Assembly (NCBI RefSeq): GCF_049897565.1
Contig: NZ_JAFCWM010000006.1
Span: 62,001 to 126,000 of the forward strand
Length of the DNA stretch: 64,000 nt
Origin: JAFCUW01 sp049897565
Lineage (GTDB): Bacteria > Pseudomonadota > Gammaproteobacteria > Burkholderiales > Burkholderiaceae_D
Direction of reading: 5' to 3'
Shown here: positions 62,162 to 64,000 of the stretch, piece by piece
Position numbering within the stretch: position 1 is the stretch's first letter
How the letters are laid out: each line of letters opens with the position of its first letter
Position numbers and translations under genes: made by a program
Notes under the pieces: generated by a model
What the model was told of the DNA's origin: nothing
Database searches by the model: none
Seen by the model: only the letters and a program-made list of their open reading frames with translations

Positions 62162-63094
62162 TCAACCGCGGGCAAACGACTCCATCAGCGCCGGGATCTC
62201 GTTGGGGATTTCGCGCGCGAGGTAGCCGAGGATGCCGAAGCGCTCGGCCAGCAGTTCGCCGGCGCGGGCATGCAGCGCCACGCCCCAGCACGCCGCCTGG
62301 GGCAAGCTGGCGCCGCGCGCGGCCAGCCCGGCAATGATGCCGGCGAGCGTGTCGCCGGAGCCGGAAATGGCCAGCCCGACGTTGCCGCCTTCGTGCTGCC
62401 AGCGCGCGCCGTCGGCTGCGATGACGAGGGTGCGCGCACCCTTCAATGCCACCACCGCGTTCCAGCGCCGCGCCGCCTGCGCCGCATGGCGGTCCGGCGC
62501 GGCGCTGATGTCTTCCTTGCTCTGGCCCGTCAGGTGCGCCATCTCGCCGGCGTGCGGCGTCAGGATGACCGGCTGCTCGAAGCGGAACGGCGCCTCGCTG
62601 TCGCCGTCCTCGTCGGGCGAGAGCAGGATTGCCATCGCGCACGCGTCGAGCACGACGCTGACATCGCTGCCGCATAAGCGCGGCAGCAGCGCGCGCACCA
62701 GCGCGGCGGTGGCCGCTTCGTCCTGCATGCCGGGGCCGATCAGGATGGCGTTGACCTTGTCGGCCAGCGGATCGAGCATGCCGACCGCCTCGCCGGTGAA
62801 GCCGCCTTGCTCGGTTTCGGCCAGGCCGATCACGCGCGCCTCCGGCAACGCCAGCGCCACCAGCTGCGCAACGCTGGCGCCGGTGGCGATGGTGAGCTTG
62901 CCGGCGCCGGCGCGCAGCGCGGCGGTGGCGGCGAGGATCACGGCGCCCGGCATTTCGCGCGAGCCGCCCAGGATCAGCACGTGGCCGCGCTGTTCCTTGT
63001 CGCCGTCGGTGGACGGCATCGGCAGCGGCCAGGCGCGCAGTGCTGCCGCGTCGACATTGACGCACGGCGGCGTAGGGGTGGAAGCAGTCTCCAT
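62162..63094 (-). CDS. nnrD: ADP-dependent NAD(P)H-hydrate dehydratase (NnrD)
   Basis: Repairs damaged NAD(P)HX by ADP-dependent dehydration. A 310-residue carbohydrate-kinase-like (ribokinase fold) protein without the N-terminal epimerase domain that is fused in E. coli YjeF. Motifs are GHVLILGGSREMPGAVILAATAALRAGAGKLTIAT, LIGPGM, VILTPHAGEMAHLTG, and the ATP/ADP-binding GLAISGSGDTLAGIIAGL. The start at 63094 (METASTP) gives a standard length; an upstream start is possible. The epimerase (NnrE) must be elsewhere. Confidence 0.93.
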   Translation of the reverse strand: METASTPTPPCVNVDAAALRAWPLPMPSTDGDKEQRGHVLILGGSREMPGAVILAATAALRAGAGKLTIATGASVAQLVALALPEARVIGLAETEQGGFTGEAVGMLDPLADKVNAILIGPGMQDEAATAALVRALLPRLCGSDVSVVLDACAMAILLSPDEDGDSEAPFRFEQPVILTPHAGEMAHLTGQSKEDISAAPDRHAAQAARRWNAVVALKGARTLVIAADGARWQHEGGNVGLAISGSGDTLAGIIAGLAARGASLPQAACWGVALHARAGELLAERFGILGYLAREIPNEIPALMESFARG

Positions 63095-63107
63095 CGGCCC
63101 CGGCCGC

Positions 63108-63890
63108 CTACGCTTTCGGAGCAGCGGGCACATCTTTAGACACCGTGATCGGCGTGCCGGCAGCTTCCAGGGGAGCGACGAAATTGACCAGTTTGAGTTG
63201 CAGCTTGCCGCGCTTGCCCAGGCTAGGGTCGAAGCTGTACGACGTTACCGAGCAGTTCGGCACGTCGCCGTTGCGGTCGTATTCGAGGATGGTGGCCTCG
63301 TCGAGCCGTTCGAGCAGGTAGCGAAAGCAGTTGACGGTGACCTGGTGGCCGACGATGAGCACGCGTTCGCCGGCGTATTCGCGCGTGATGGTGTCGAGCA
63401 CGCTGCGCAGGCGCAGGATGACGTCGCACCAGCTCTCGCCGCCGGGCGGGCGGAAATAGAATTTACCGACGTGCTGGCGCTGTTCGTACAGGTCCGGGTA
63501 GCGGTGCGAGATGCCGTGCGTGGTCAGGCGGTCGAGGATGCCGAATTCCTTTTCGCGCAGGCGCTCGTCGACCCGCGCCGTCAGCTGGCCGGCGCCGTCG
63601 ATGCCCTGGCGCACGATGCGCGCCGTTTCCGCTGCGCGCAGGTAGGGCGAGTGCAGCACCACGCTCGGCTGCCGGTCCGGCGCCATCGCTGCGAACCAGT
63701 CGCCCAGTGCGTGCGACTGTTGCACTCCCAGTTCGGACAACGGCACGTCGACGTCGCGTTCGGCGATGTCGATCATCAGGCCCTTGGCCGCCTCGGCCGC
63801 GTCGCGCGCGACATTGCCGGCGCTTTGGCCGTGCCGCACCAGCCAGATTTCTTGTGGCCACTTCTGTTCCATTATTGCCTGCCCATCCAT
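63108..63890 (-). CDS. Histidine phosphatase (phosphoglycerate-mutase-like) family protein
   Basis: A 260-residue histidine phosphatase of clade 1. The catalytic motif WLVRHGQSAGN is near the N-terminus (His at about 20), with a second conserved acidic/Arg region LHSPYLRAAETARIV and a C-terminal His in VLIVGHQVTVNCFRYLL. An insertion of about 20 residues after the His (ARDAAEAAKGLMIDIAER) differs from SixA and CobC types. Substrate unknown. The first ATG (MDGQAIMEQ) has no good ribosome-binding site; a second ATG seven codons on is possible. Confidence 0.85.
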   Translation of the reverse strand: MDGQAIMEQKWPQEIWLVRHGQSAGNVARDAAEAAKGLMIDIAERDVDVPLSELGVQQSHALGDWFAAMAPDRQPSVVLHSPYLRAAETARIVRQGIDGAGQLTARVDERLREKEFGILDRLTTHGISHRYPDLYEQRQHVGKFYFRPPGGESWCDVILRLRSVLDTITREYAGERVLIVGHQVTVNCFRYLLERLDEATILEYDRNGDVPNCSVTSYSFDPSLGKRGKLQLKLVNFVAPLEAAGTPITVSKDVPAAPKA

Positions 63891-63959
63891 GTTGACACGG
63901 AGTCATCATAAACGGATTCGGCGGGCGCTCAGCGCACGATAGCTGCGCTGCGGGCGGCC

Positions 63960-64000
63960 TCAGGCGGCCAGCGGTTCGCTGTCGAGTTCGACTTCGCGGT
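63960..64000 (-). CDS. Possible gene end at the right edge
   Basis: The last 41 bases can be read on the minus strand as the C-terminus REVELDSEPLAA followed by TGA (63960-63962). This is only 12 residues and not identifiable. It is listed because the reading continues without a stop past the window edge and the codon choice fits the neighbours; it may be a coincidence. Confidence 0.3.
   Translation of the reverse strand, partial: REVELDSEPLAA

Overview
The window looks like chromosome from a high-GC betaproteobacterium of the Oxalobacteraceae (Massilia / Duganella / Janthinobacterium type). This rests on gene content and order: lptFG beside an assimilatory sulfate operon with a DUF934 gene, an APS-type CysH, a Gram-negative trimeric porin, a rsgA / pterin dehydratase / M48 protease operon divergent from orn, and a Wsp operon. 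Species is not fixed by the sequence. No rRNA, tRNA, CRISPR array, IS element or prophage was recognised. After annotation no gap between genes exceeds 300 bases.

Layout. 1-2070 (+): end of lptF, lptG and a small CbiX-type chelatase. 2103-8153 (-): SUMT, cysN, cysD, cysH, DUF934, cysI, divergent from the regulator cysB (8331-9272, +); these genes reduce sulfate to sulfide and make the siroheme CysI needs. 9292-11020: methyltransferase and porin, convergent around a shared terminator. 11159-17164 (-): signalling block with a NarX-like kinase, a LytR/LytS pair and a PAS-GGDEF-EAL protein with degenerate sites. 17308-20422: NPD-family flavoprotein, yajQ and murB. 20443-29219 (-): complete wspA-B-C-D-E-F-R surface-sensing / c-di-GMP operon, with ppnP translationally coupled at its 3' end. 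29356-34117 (-): argG, argF, rsgA, pterin dehydratase and M48 protease; orn diverges.

34858-39526 looks accessory and partly decayed: an unrecognised ORF followed by a DUF1828 gene, a broken DUF2231 gene, an SGNH hydrolase, a 56-residue hydrophilic protein, a secreted MBL-fold protein and a multiply damaged HPP-CBS gene. 39519-43074 (-) holds a DUF535 protein, a HerA-like ATPase and an SEC-C protein. 43146-49142 is a glucan-use locus: LacI-family repressor, GH16 beta-glucanase with a clear sigma70 promoter and LacI-type operator, flavin-dependent tryptophan halogenase family protein, the 3' ends of a cupin gene and a glucokinase gene joined head to head (a probable deletion scar), and a FucP-type sugar transporter. 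49164-64000 holds a CPA2 antiporter, srkA, a 749-residue Ala/Glu coiled-coil protein, a periplasmic binding protein, a DUF475 protein, a divergent PAP2 protein, an RND pump pair, a Gly-Thr-Ser repeat lipoprotein, an ADP-dependent NAD(P)HX dehydratase, a histidine phosphatase and the edge of one more gene.

The points most worth following up are the dispersed GGGGTCAGACC hairpins, the cupin/glk deletion scar, the LOV-like domain that has lost its photo-cysteine in a degenerate GGDEF-EAL protein, the ORF/DUF1828 pair, the giant coiled-coil protein, and ppnP as the last gene of a Wsp operon. I did not find a clear, wholly new multi-gene system.
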